From assembly GCF_943193085.1 (NCBI RefSeq), contig NZ_CALPCU010000035.1:1-15759 (forward strand): a stretch of DNA of 15,759 bases, in the 5' to 3' direction. Numbering within the stretch: the first letter of the stretch is position 1; every line of letters begins with the position of its first letter. The notes beneath the pieces were generated by a model that did no database searches, was not told the DNA's origin, and saw only the letters and a program-made list of their open reading frames with translations. The position numbers and the translations under genes are program-made. The DNA is from Vermiculatibacterium agrestimuris (GTDB lineage Bacteria; Bacillota; Clostridia; Oscillospirales; Oscillospiraceae). Positions 1 to 6,281 of this stretch are shown in pieces.

Positions 1-36
1 CCGCCCGGAGGAGCGGCCGCTTTTGAGGACAAGCGC

Positions 37-663
37 TTACTTTTTTAACCTGCCGTAATAGGAATCCGCAGTGTACAGCGCCGCCACCGGGTTGTGCCCC
101 AGCACCCGATCCTTCACCACGCAGGTGGTCACAATGGCGTCGGAATACTTATAAAACAGGCTGTCGTGGCCTACGCACAGGCCCATGACAATGTTCAGCT
201 CCGTCTTCTCCTTGTTGAGCAGCTTGGCCTGGAGGATGGGGTTGCACATATTCAATCCTGTGTTGTTACAGGCCGCGGGGATCCCCGCGGCGGTCTTCCG
301 CTGGGCTCCCGCCTTGCAGGCGATGCCGTAGACCTCAAAGCCGTTTTTGCGCAGGATCTCCCCCAGCGTCCGGCTCTCCTTCAAAAGGCCCACACAGGTG
401 GCGATGCCCAGTTTTTTGGCCCCGATCTTCCGGGCAAAGTCCATGATCTCCTCCACCCGGGTGTGCTGGCAGTAGTGCTCCGACTCCACCTCGGAGGCGG
501 CGATCATCACCGCCCGATCCTCTCCCGCCTCGTAGCAGGCCATGGCCTCTTGCAGCACCTGTTCGTCCATGTGGGTGGTCAGGCAAAAATCGGGATAGGT
601 CTTGTCCATGGCGCTGCAATTTTTCACCATGCAGTCCACACAGGTCAGTTTCCGCTGTTCCAT
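37..663 (-). CDS. DUF1847 cysteine-rich protein
   Basis: The product is 208 aa and I recognise it as a DUF1847 family protein; its biochemical role is unknown to me. The N-terminus carries closely spaced cysteines (C8, C11, C16, C27) that look like a metal or Fe-S site. More cysteines recur through the protein in short motifs (ATCVGL, IACKAG, AACNNTG, MCNP, GLCVGHD, TTCVVKD), suggesting a metal- or redox-binding fold. There is no signal peptide or membrane segment, so it should be cytoplasmic. The ATG at 663 is preceded by GGAGGGA (complement of 671-677), which fixes the start. The gene is monocistronic here or follows the small frame at 679-846. Family assignment is from pattern recognition; function is not claimed. 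Confidence 0.85.
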   Translation of the reverse strand: MEQRKLTCVDCMVKNCSAMDKTYPDFCLTTHMDEQVLQEAMACYEAGEDRAVMIAASEVESEHYCQHTRVEEIMDFARKIGAKKLGIATCVGLLKESRTLGEILRKNGFEVYGIACKAGAQRKTAAGIPAACNNTGLNMCNPILQAKLLNKEKTELNIVMGLCVGHDSLFYKYSDAIVTTCVVKDRVLGHNPVAALYTADSYYGRLKK

Positions 664-678
664 TTCATCGTCCCTCCA

Positions 679-846
679 TCAAAACCAGTTTCCCCGCAGG
701 ATCTCCTTTGCGGGCAGCGTCAGCGGGATCAGGCCGGAAGGCGTCCAGCATCTCAGCGGGCTTTTGATCTTCCCCCGCTCCACCACCAGGTTGGGATCCT
801 TGCCGGGAAAGCCCTTCCGGCCGTATCCTCGACTGTATCCGCGCAT
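679..846 (-). CDS. Possible small basic protein (55 aa) or gene remnant
   Basis: An open frame runs from ATG at 846 to TGA at 679-681, ending 15 bases before the DUF1847 start codon. Its codons look like those of neighbouring real genes, with mostly G or C in the third position (for example CTG GTG GTG GAG CGG, ATC CTG CGG). The peptide starts MRGYSRGYGRKGFPGKD and ends EILRGNWF, and is rich in Arg, Lys and Gly. Against it: no Shine-Dalgarno precedes the ATG, a TAA lies just upstream in frame, and a candidate minus-strand promoter -10 at 850-855 would put the transcript start at about the ATG. It may be the decayed 3' end of a gene or a leader region. I do not recognise the sequence. Confidence 0.3.
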   Translation of the reverse strand: MRGYSRGYGRKGFPGKDPNLVVERGKIKSPLRCWTPSGLIPLTLPAKEILRGNWF

Positions 847-849
847 TTC

Positions 850-878
850 ATTTTATCGCAAAAGGAGGCGCGGCACAA
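850..878 (-). promoter_or_regulatory. Candidate sigma-A promoter for DUF1847 gene
   Basis: On the minus strand, TTGTGC (complement of 873-878) and TAAAAT (complement of 850-855) are separated by exactly 17 bases. Transcription would start near 843 and give a leader of about 180 nt before the DUF1847 start codon. The -35 overlaps one arm of the CACAATA dyad at 874-891, so a protein bound there would block it. Confidence 0.45.
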
Positions 879-891
879 TAGTTTTATTGTG
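874..891. promoter_or_regulatory. CACAATA-N4-TATTGTG inverted repeat, candidate operator
   Basis: This is a perfect 7-bp inverted repeat with a GTTT spacer. It lies between the divergent DUF1847 and ABC-exporter promoters and overlaps the candidate minus-strand -35. It is not followed by a U-run on either strand, so it does not look like a terminator. A dimeric regulator site is the likely reading, but no regulator gene is adjacent in the window. Confidence 0.35.
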
Positions 892-932
892 TGGAACTGA
901 ATTTTAGGGGATCTTACCTCCGCGATGGGGCG

Positions 933-962
933 TTGACACCTTTCCCGGTTTTGGGATATACT
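933..962 (+). promoter_or_regulatory. Sigma-A promoter of the ABC exporter
   Basis: TTGACA (933-938) is followed 18 bases later by TATACT (957-962). Both hexamers are close to the vegetative consensus. The start of transcription would be near 969, giving a leader of about 40 nt that contains the GGAGG ribosome binding site at 995-999. It may also drive lspA and the pseudouridine synthase gene downstream, since no terminator with a U-run separates them. Confidence 0.7.
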
Positions 963-1007
963 TACAGCGTATCAAGTCACGATATTCTGAGATCGGAGGC
1001 AACCGAA

Positions 1008-2756
1008 ATGGAACACAAGGATTTTCAGAAGCGGGGATTTCTCTCCATCTTCGCTTCCTACTATAAGCCCCACCTGAGGCTGTTTTTGCTGGATATGCTC
1101 TGTGCCGCCGTCATCTGCGCGGTAGACCTTGCCTTTCCTTACGTCTCCCGGCTGTCCATGCAGACGCTTTTGCCCCAGGGCCTTTACCAAACCTTTTTCG
1201 CCGTGATGGCCATTCTGCTGCTGGCCTATCTTCTGAAGGGGGTCATGTACTTTATCGTCACCTACTGGGGCCATCTCATGGGCGTGAATATTGAAGCGGA
1301 CATCCGCCGGGATCTGTTCGCCCACATGCAGACCCTGTCCTTCTCCTTTTTTGATAAAAACCGCACGGGACAGCTCATGAGCCGGGTCACCGGCGACCTC
1401 TTTGAGATCGGGGAGCTGGCCCACCACGGCCCGGAGGATCTGTTCATCTCCAGCGTCACCCTCCTCGGGGCCTTCTGCGTGCTGCTGACCATCCGGTGGG
1501 AGCTGGCCCTGGCGGTGTTTATGGTGGTTCCCGTCTTTGCGGTCTTCACCATTCTCCAGCGCCGGCGGATGAGCCGGGCCAGCGTGGCGGTGAAGGGCAA
1601 GCTGGCGGTAATCAACGGGGAGGTGGAGTCCTCCCTGTCCGGCATCCGCACCGCCCAGGCCTTCGCCAACGAGACGGAGGAGAACCGGAAGTTCAACGCC
1701 TCCAACGACCAGTTCCGGGGGGCCAAGCGGGGCTACTACAAGGCCATGGCCACCTACCAGTCCGGCATGGAGCTGTGCGTGGGGGTCATGTCGGTCATCG
1801 TCATCGCCCTGGGCGGCTACTTTATCATGCAGGGGGAGATGGACTATACCGACCTTATCACCTTCTCCCTCTATGTCACTACCTTCATCACCCCCATTCG
1901 CAAGCTCTCCGCCTTTGTGGAGCAGTTCATGCAGGGCATGGCGGGCTTCACCCGGTTTGTGGAGCTGATGCGCACCCAGCCCGACATCGAGGATTCCCCC
2001 GACGCTGTGGAGCTGACGGCGGTGAAGGGCGACCTGGATCTGGAGGGGGTCGCCTTCTCCTACGGAGAGGGGAAGCCGGAGGTGCTGGAGGGCATCGACC
2101 TCCACATCCCCGCCGGGGAGACCCTGGCGGTGGTGGGCCCCTCCGGAGGCGGAAAGTCCACCCTGTGCCAGCTCATCCCCCGGTTCTACGACGTCACCGG
2201 TGGCTCCATCCGGCTGGATGGCCGGGACGTGCGGGAGGTGAAGCTCTCCTCCCTGCGCAAAAATATCGGCATCGTCCAGCAAGACGTGTTCCTCTTCGCC
2301 GGCACCATTTTCGACAACATCGCCTACGGCCGCCCCGGCGCCACCGAGGAGGAGGTCTACCAGGCCGCCTGCCGGGCGGAGCTCTACGACGATGTGATGG
2401 CCATGCCGGATGGGTTCCAGACCTACGTGGGAGAGCGGGGAGTCATGCTCTCCGGGGGCCAGAAGCAGCGGGTCTCCATCGCCCGGGTCTTCCTCAAGGA
2501 TCCCCCGGTGCTCATCCTGGACGAGGCCACCTCCGCTTTGGACACCGTCACTGAGCAGCGCATCCAGGGCGCCTTTGACGAGCTGGCCAGGGGCCGCACC
2601 ACCCTCATCATCGCCCATCGGCTGTCCACCATCCGCTCCGCCCACCGCATCGCCGTCATCGACGGCAGCCGGGTGGCGGAGCTGGGCGCCTGGCAGGAGC
2701 TTATCGACCGGGGCGGGGAGTTCGCCCAGCTGTGCAAGGCCCAGGAGCTGACATAG
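1008..2756 (+). CDS. ABC exporter, fused TM domain and ATPase
   Basis: The product is 582 aa and is a half-transporter that would work as a homodimer in the membrane. Residues about 20-310 form the six-helix type-1 exporter domain, with the typical coupling-helix motif FFDKNRTGQLMSRV at 114-127. The ATPase follows: Walker A GPSGGGKST around 376-384, signature LSGGQ at 481-485, Walker B VLILDE at 501-506, and the H-loop histidine near 537. All catalytic residues are present. I chose ATG 1008 because GGAGG at 995-999 sits 8 bases upstream; an open frame extends back to GTG 891 but would run through the promoter. The substrate cannot be read from the sequence: MsbA/LmrA-like multidrug or lipid exporters are the nearest general type. 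It has its own promoter and a possible operator upstream. Confidence 0.92.
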   Translation: MEHKDFQKRGFLSIFASYYKPHLRLFLLDMLCAAVICAVDLAFPYVSRLSMQTLLPQGLYQTFFAVMAILLLAYLLKGVMYFIVTYWGHLMGVNIEADIRRDLFAHMQTLSFSFFDKNRTGQLMSRVTGDLFEIGELAHHGPEDLFISSVTLLGAFCVLLTIRWELALAVFMVVPVFAVFTILQRRRMSRASVAVKGKLAVINGEVESSLSGIRTAQAFANETEENRKFNASNDQFRGAKRGYYKAMATYQSGMELCVGVMSVIVIALGGYFIMQGEMDYTDLITFSLYVTTFITPIRKLSAFVEQFMQGMAGFTRFVELMRTQPDIEDSPDAVELTAVKGDLDLEGVAFSYGEGKPEVLEGIDLHIPAGETLAVVGPSGGGKSTLCQLIPRFYDVTGGSIRLDGRDVREVKLSSLRKNIGIVQQDVFLFAGTIFDNIAYGRPGATEEEVYQAACRAELYDDVMAMPDGFQTYVGERGVMLSGGQKQRVSIARVFLKDPPVLILDEATSALDTVTEQRIQGAFDELARGRTTLIIAHRLSTIRSAHRIAVIDGSRVAELGAWQELIDRGGEFAQLCKAQELT

Positions 2757-2763
2757 AAGCGCG

Positions 2764-2805
2764 GGGCCGCAAGCGGCCCGGAGGCCAGCCCCAGCGGCCA
2801 GCCCC
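2764..2805. repeat. Hairpin and 13-bp tandem duplication before lspA
   Basis: GGGCCGC (2764-2770) and GCGGCCC (2773-2779) form a GC-rich hairpin without a U-run. Immediately after it GGCCAGCCCC occurs twice (2783-2792 and 2796-2805), with a 13-bp period. The hairpin may weaken read-through or stabilise the upstream message. The duplication looks like replication slippage. Confidence 0.4.
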
Positions 2806-2843
2806 TTGTGCAGCGTGACAAAGCTATTTTTCGGGAGGAGCCC

Positions 2844-3305
2844 ATGTTGTATTATCTCATCTCTATATTCCTTATTGTTATCGACCAGCTGGTGAAGTGG
2901 TGGGTGCGCGCCGCCATCCCCCTGGGCACATCCATCCCCTTCCTCCCCCACCTGATGGATCTGACCTACGTACAGAATACGGGGGCGGCCTTCTCCTCCT
3001 TTTCGGGAATGACCTGGCTGCTGGCCCTGGTGAGCCTCCTCGCCACGGTGGCCATCGCCCTGCTGCTCCGCCGGGACTTTTTCCCCGGCCCTCTGGGCCG
3101 GTTCACCCTGTCCCTCCTGCTGGCCGGAGCGGCGGGTAACCTCATCGACCGGGTGTTTCTGGGCTTTGTCACTGATATGTTCCAGACCACCTTTATGGAT
3201 TTCGCCGTGTTCAACGTGGCGGACATCTGTGTGGTGGTGGGTGGAATCCTCATGGTGGCCTATGTGCTGCTGTTCTGGGACAGGGACAAGGAGGGGGAGC
3301 GATGA
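2844..3305 (+). CDS. lspA: Lipoprotein signal peptidase (signal peptidase II)
   Basis: This 153-aa, four-helix membrane aspartyl protease removes the signal peptide from diacylglyceryl-modified prolipoproteins at the lipobox cysteine. Family motifs are all visible: D14 in IDQLVKWW, VQNTGAAF at 43-50, GNLIDR at 98-103, and FNVAD at 123-127. By comparison with characterised LspA, the catalytic pair should be D111 (in TDMF) and D127. I place the start at ATG 2844, which has GGGAGGAG (2833-2840) just upstream and gives the usual short N-terminus. A GTG-type extension to 2808 is less likely. Its stop overlaps the next start as ATGA (3302-3305), so the two genes are translationally coupled, as in the lspA-ylyB order of Bacillus. 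The livJ lipoprotein in this window is a natural substrate. Confidence 0.96.
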   Translation: MLYYLISIFLIVIDQLVKWWVRAAIPLGTSIPFLPHLMDLTYVQNTGAAFSSFSGMTWLLALVSLLATVAIALLLRRDFFPGPLGRFTLSLLLAGAAGNLIDRVFLGFVTDMFQTTFMDFAVFNVADICVVVGGILMVAYVLLFWDRDKEGER

Positions 3306-4210
3306 CGCTCCACACTGTGACGGCCGACCGGGAAGAGCGGTGCGACCAGCTTCTCTCCCGGCTCTGTCCCGGCCTGACCCGCTCCGGCGCCCAGCGGCTT
3401 CTGGAGCAGGGGGCGGTGACGCTGGCGGGGGAGCCGGTGAAGAAAAACCGCCGGGCCGCCCTTGGAGAGGTCTATACCGTGGCGCTGCCCGAAGCGGCGC
3501 CCATTGCCGCCATTTCCCAGGACATCCCCCTGGACGTGGTCTATGAGGACGAGGATGTGATCGTGGTCAACAAGCCCGTGGGCATGGTGGTGCACCCGGC
3601 GGCGGGGCACCCGGACGGCACGCTGGTCAACGCCCTGTTACACCACTGCGGGAACAGCCTCTCCGGTATCAACGGCCAGCTCCGCCCCGGCATCGTCCAC
3701 CGCATTGACCGGGACACCTCGGGGCTCATCATCGCCGCCAAGAACGACGCTTCCCACCTGGCCCTGGCCCGTCAGCTGGAGGATCACAGCCTGTACCGGG
3801 AGTACCACGCCGTGGCGGTGGGGGGCTTCCGGGAGGATTCCGGCACGGTGGACGCCCCCATCGCCCGCCACCCGGTGGATCGGAAGCGGATGGCCATTGA
3901 CCGGGCCAAGGGGAAAAGCGCCCTCACCCACTGGGAAGTGCTGGAGCGGTACTCCGGCTATACCTATCTGAAGTGCCGGCTGGAAACGGGCCGCACCCAT
4001 CAGATCCGGGTGCACCTGGCCGCCATGGGCCACCCCCTGCTGGGGGACACGGTCTACGGGCGCAAAAAGCCCGTCCCCGGCCTGGCGGGGCAATGTCTCC
4101 ACGCCAAAAAGCTCTCCTTCCTCCACCCCCGGACAGAGGAGCGTCTGACGGTGGAGTGCCCCCTGCCGGAGTGGTTTGAGGCGGTATTGAAAAAACTGAA
4201 AAAGCAGTAA
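3302..4210 (+). CDS. rluD: RluA-family 23S rRNA/tRNA pseudouridine synthase
   Basis: The product is 302 aa and isomerises specific uridines in structured RNA to pseudouridine in the cytoplasm. An S4 RNA-binding domain occupies about residues 14-61 (SRLCPGLTRSGAQRLLEQGAV). The catalytic domain follows, with the defining HRIDRDTSGL motif at 133-142; D136 is the catalytic aspartate. Later family motifs such as LETGRTHQIRVHLAAMGHPLLGD are intact. The S4-plus-catalytic layout is that of RluD/YlyB, but RluA-family members share it and the exact target uridine cannot be told from sequence, so the symbol is provisional. The ATG lies inside the lspA stop (ATGA), with GGAGGGG-like bases at the end of lspA serving as ribosome binding site. 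A bidirectional terminator follows directly. Confidence 0.92.
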   Translation: MTLHTVTADREERCDQLLSRLCPGLTRSGAQRLLEQGAVTLAGEPVKKNRRAALGEVYTVALPEAAPIAAISQDIPLDVVYEDEDVIVVNKPVGMVVHPAAGHPDGTLVNALLHHCGNSLSGINGQLRPGIVHRIDRDTSGLIIAAKNDASHLALARQLEDHSLYREYHAVAVGGFREDSGTVDAPIARHPVDRKRMAIDRAKGKSALTHWEVLERYSGYTYLKCRLETGRTHQIRVHLAAMGHPLLGDTVYGRKKPVPGLAGQCLHAKKLSFLHPRTEERLTVECPLPEWFEAVLKKLKKQ

Positions 4211-4239
4211 AAAAGCGGAGGCTCACGCCTCCGCTTTTT
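4210..4239. terminator. Bidirectional terminator between the pseudouridine synthase gene and queH
   Basis: AAAAAGCGGAGGC (4210-4222) pairs perfectly with GCCTCCGCTTTTT (4227-4239) around the loop TCAC. It has a U-run on each strand. The stop codon of the plus-strand gene abuts the left arm. The queH stop codon (complement of 4223-4225) lies in the loop, so the last queH codons form the right arm. Confidence 0.9.
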
Positions 4240-4789
4240 GCTCTTCCCGGGGTTTTTTCTTCTTTTTGCAGTACCGGTCTTCCTCGCTGAAGATACACCC
4301 GCAATATTTCTGCATGTACAGCCCCAGCTCCCTGGCCTGGGCCTGCCCCTCCCGAAAGCGGGGGGAGAAGTCATAGGGGGCGAACTTCACCCCATACTGC
4401 GCCCCGATCTTCTCCCCCGTCTCAAAGATGAGGGGGGTATTCTGATAGGGGCTTACCGTCAATGTGGTGCAGAAGGCGTCAAAGCCGTGCTCGGCGGCGT
4501 ACCGGGCGGTTTCATTCAAGCGGACGGCGTAGCAGTAACCGCAGCGGCTTTCGATGTCCCCCGCCACCGCCTTCACAAAGGGGCGAAGGCCGTACTCATC
4601 CTTCTCGATGAGTGTAAGGCCGATGGACTGGGCATACTCCCGCAGGCAGTTGCGCCGCTCGCGGTACTCGGTGAAGGGGTGGATGTTGGGGTTATACCAG
4701 AACCCCACAGGCTCGATCCCCTCCTCCCGGAGCTGCTGAATGCAGGCCACCGAGCAGGGGGCGCAGCAAATGTGAAGCAAGAGTTTCAT
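4223..4789 (-). CDS. queH: Epoxyqueuosine reductase QueH
   Basis: The product is 188 aa, of the DUF208/QueH family, which performs the last step of queuosine synthesis by reducing epoxyqueuosine to queuosine in the tRNA wobble position. It is the non-QueG, cobalamin-independent enzyme. Family cysteine motifs are visible: HICCAPC with C8, C9 and C12, CGYC with C83 and C86, and YCGC with C163 and C165; these supply the Fe-S cluster and redox cysteines. NPNIHPFTEYRERR and SPYQNTPLI are also family signatures. The C-terminus is a basic tail (CKKKKKP). I chose ATG 4789 because AAAAGGAAG lies upstream and MKLLLHICC is the usual beginning; a frame extending to 4819 lacks support. No other queuosine gene is next to it. 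Confidence 0.93.
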   Translation of the reverse strand: MKLLLHICCAPCSVACIQQLREEGIEPVGFWYNPNIHPFTEYRERRNCLREYAQSIGLTLIEKDEYGLRPFVKAVAGDIESRCGYCYAVRLNETARYAAEHGFDAFCTTLTVSPYQNTPLIFETGEKIGAQYGVKFAPYDFSPRFREGQAQARELGLYMQKYCGCIFSEEDRYCKKKKKPREEQKAEA

Positions 4790-4817
4790 GAACACACTTC
4801 CTTTTTGACCTGCCCCC

Positions 4818-4846
4818 ATTGTAGCAAACTACCGGCGGAAATGCAA
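4818..4846 (-). promoter_or_regulatory. Sigma-A promoter of queH
   Basis: On the minus strand, TTGCAT (complement of 4841-4846) and TACAAT (complement of 4818-4823) are spaced by 17 bases. A TG sits one base before the -10, making an extended -10 element. The start of transcription would be near 4811, about 20 bases before the start codon. Confidence 0.65.
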
Positions 4847-4880
4847 GCATGGAAAGGAGCGGAACGTTTTTCACAAAAAA

Positions 4881-4894
4881 TTCCAGTGCTGGAA
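4881..4894. promoter_or_regulatory. TTCCAG-N2-CTGGAA dyad upstream of livJ promoter
   Basis: This perfect inverted repeat (6-bp arms, TG centre) lies 23 bases upstream of the livJ -35 and about 35 bases upstream of the queH -35 on the other strand. Its position suits an activator or repressor site for one of the divergent promoters. No regulator in the window is tied to it. Confidence 0.3.
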
Positions 4895-4917
4895 AATGAA
4901 ATCCATATAAATTTTTC

Positions 4918-4946
4918 TTGCAATTTCTTTGCCGCTTTGCTATAAT
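4918..4946 (+). promoter_or_regulatory. Sigma-A promoter of the liv operon
   Basis: TTGCAA (4918-4923), a 17-base spacer and a perfect TATAAT (4941-4946) with an extended -10 TG at one base before it. This is the strongest promoter in the window by consensus. The start of transcription would be near 4953, giving a leader of about 65 nt. Confidence 0.8.
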
Positions 4947-4954
4947 GAACCTTA

Positions 4955-4989
4955 AGCTGTGGACAGTTGTCCGTATATTGTGGACAGCT
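4955..4989 (+). promoter_or_regulatory. GGACA/TGTCC repeat cluster in livJ leader
   Basis: Just downstream of the expected transcription start lies TGTGGACAG (4958-4966), repeated exactly at 4979-4987 with a 21-bp period (two helical turns). Between them TGTCC (4968-4972) forms a dyad with the first copy (GGACA-N2-TGTCC, 4961-4972) and can also pair with the second copy. AGCTGT (4955-4960) and ACAGCT (4984-4989) enclose the whole cluster. This is either a two-site roadblock operator or a leader RNA with alternative hairpins. The ribosome binding site (5001-5008) is just outside. Confidence 0.45.
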
Positions 4990-5017
4990 CCGCAAATGGC
5001 AAAGGAGGATAACTATT

Positions 5018-6208
5018 ATGAAAAAGAAACTTTCTCTGCTCCTGGCCGGCGCTATGGCCCTGAGCCTGACCGCCTGCGGCGGCGGCACTCAGCCCAGCGC
5101 CAACAGCCAGGCCCCTTCCAACAACGGCGAAAAGGTGGTTCGCATCGGCGTGTTTGAGCCCTCCACCGGCGACTCCGGCCCCGGCGGCAAGCAGGAGATG
5201 CTGGGCATGCAGTACGCCAACCAGGAGACTCCCACCGTGGAGGTGGGCGGCGAGACCTACCGGGTGGAGCTGGTCTACGCCGACAACGGCTCCGACGCCT
5301 CCAAGGCCCCCACCGCCGCCGCCGAGCTGGTGAGCAAGGACGTGGCTCTGGTGCTGGGCTCCTACGGCTCCGGCGTGTCCATTGCCGGCGGCCCCACCTT
5401 TGAGGAGGCGGGTCTGGCCGCCATCGGCGTCACCTGCACCAACCCCGGCGTCACCGCGGGCAACGACTATTACTTCCGTATCTGCTTCCTGGATCCCTTC
5501 CAGGGCACCGTTCTGGCTAACTTTGCCCAGGAGAAATTTTCCGCCAAGAAGGCCTACCTGCTGGGCGAGCTGGGCAACGACTACGACCAGGGCCTTCTCA
5601 CCTTCTTTGAGCAGGCCTTCGACGGCGAGGTGGTGAAGGACTCCTTCCCCAAGGACACCGCCGACTTCTCCACCTACCTCAACAAGGCCCAGGCCGAGGG
5701 CTGCGACGTGATCTTCTGCCCCGTGTCCATCGCCTACTCCACCCAGATCGTGAAGCTGGCCGCCTCCATGGGGCTGGAGACGCCCATCCTGGGCTCCGAC
5801 ACCCTGGACAGCAACATGGTGCTGGAGGCCGCCCAGAACTCCAAGGTACAGCTGTTTGTGTCCACCTTCTACCAGGAGGGCGGCGCCCCTGAGTTCGACA
5901 AGGGGATCAAGGAGTTCATCAGCGGCGACTCCACCAACCTGACCAACAACGGCGGCAACGATACCATCGCCGCGGTCACCGCCATGGGCTATGACGCCTA
6001 TTACACCGCCCTGGAGGCCCTGAAGGCCGCCGGCAGCGTCAACGCCGCCGACGTGAAGGCCGCCCTGCCCGGCGTGACCTACACCGGCGTGTCCGGCGCC
6101 ATCGCCTTTGACGACACCGGCGACGCCATCCGGGACACCGCCTACATCAAGACCGCCGACACCGCCAACAACGTCTGGGCGCTGGAAGCCACCCAGACAG
6201 TGAAGTAA
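5018..6208 (+). CDS. livJ: Branched-chain amino acid-type ABC importer, substrate-binding lipoprotein
   Basis: The product is 396 aa and is the extracellular ligand-binding subunit of the importer encoded downstream. A lipoprotein signal peptide (MKKKLSLLLAGAMALSLTAC) ends in the lipobox LTAC, so C20 is lipidated after LspA cleavage. A short Gly/Ser/Asn/Gln linker follows, then a Peripla_BP_6/LivJ-type two-lobe domain (VVRIGVFEPSTGDSGPGGKQ, LVLGSYGSGVSIAGGPTFEEAGL). Start ATG 5018 has AAAGGAGG at 5001-5008. Codon choice is unusually strict (nearly all C- or G-ending), consistent with very high expression. A strong terminator follows before livH, so most transcripts probably cover this gene alone. 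The ligand (Leu/Ile/Val, another amino acid, or an amide) cannot be told from sequence. Confidence 0.92.
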   Translation: MKKKLSLLLAGAMALSLTACGGGTQPSANSQAPSNNGEKVVRIGVFEPSTGDSGPGGKQEMLGMQYANQETPTVEVGGETYRVELVYADNGSDASKAPTAAAELVSKDVALVLGSYGSGVSIAGGPTFEEAGLAAIGVTCTNPGVTAGNDYYFRICFLDPFQGTVLANFAQEKFSAKKAYLLGELGNDYDQGLLTFFEQAFDGEVVKDSFPKDTADFSTYLNKAQAEGCDVIFCPVSIAYSTQIVKLAASMGLETPILGSDTLDSNMVLEAAQNSKVQLFVSTFYQEGGAPEFDKGIKEFISGDSTNLTNNGGNDTIAAVTAMGYDAYYTALEALKAAGSVNAADVKAALPGVTYTGVSGAIAFDDTGDAIRDTAYIKTADTANNVWALEATQTVK

Positions 6209-6230
6209 AAAACGCTCCGGTCAAACAGCG

Positions 6231-6270
6231 AAAACGCCCGGCGGGCCGTACCGCCCGCCGGGCGTTTTTT
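6231..6270 (+). terminator. Strong terminator between livJ and livH
   Basis: AAAACGCCCGGCGGGC (6231-6246) pairs fully with GCCCGCCGGGCGTTTT (6253-6268) around a 6-base loop. The U-run is TTTTTT (6265-6270). It sits inside an otherwise continuous transport operon. It should act as a partial terminator that keeps binding-protein mRNA above permease and ATPase mRNA. Confidence 0.85.
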
Positions 6271-6281
6271 CCCTTGTTAGG

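Noticed and set aside
1..36. Terminator after the DUF1847 gene
   Set aside because: GCGGCCGC is palindromic, but no hairpin with a U-run on the minus strand is complete within the window.
1496..2554. 352-codon plus-strand frame inside the ABC exporter gene
   Set aside because: It is an out-of-frame Gly/Arg/Pro/His-rich reading of the exporter's coding sequence, without a plausible start.
972..2951. 659-codon open frame on the minus strand antisense to the ABC exporter and lspA
   Set aside because: It is a GC-skew shadow: rich in His, Gly, Asp and Gln, with no recognisable motif, lying opposite genes with full catalytic motifs.
4958..4987. Two DnaA-box-like sequences (TGTGGACAG versus TGTGGATAA, 7 of 9) 21 bp apart
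   Set aside because: The mismatches fall at important positions, no dnaA/dnaN genes or AT-rich unwinding element are nearby, and the location at a promoter start fits an operator better.
4953..5017. Riboswitch or T-box in the livJ leader
   Set aside because: The leader is only about 65 nt, and lacks a T-box motif, a terminator hairpin or any riboswitch core I recognise.
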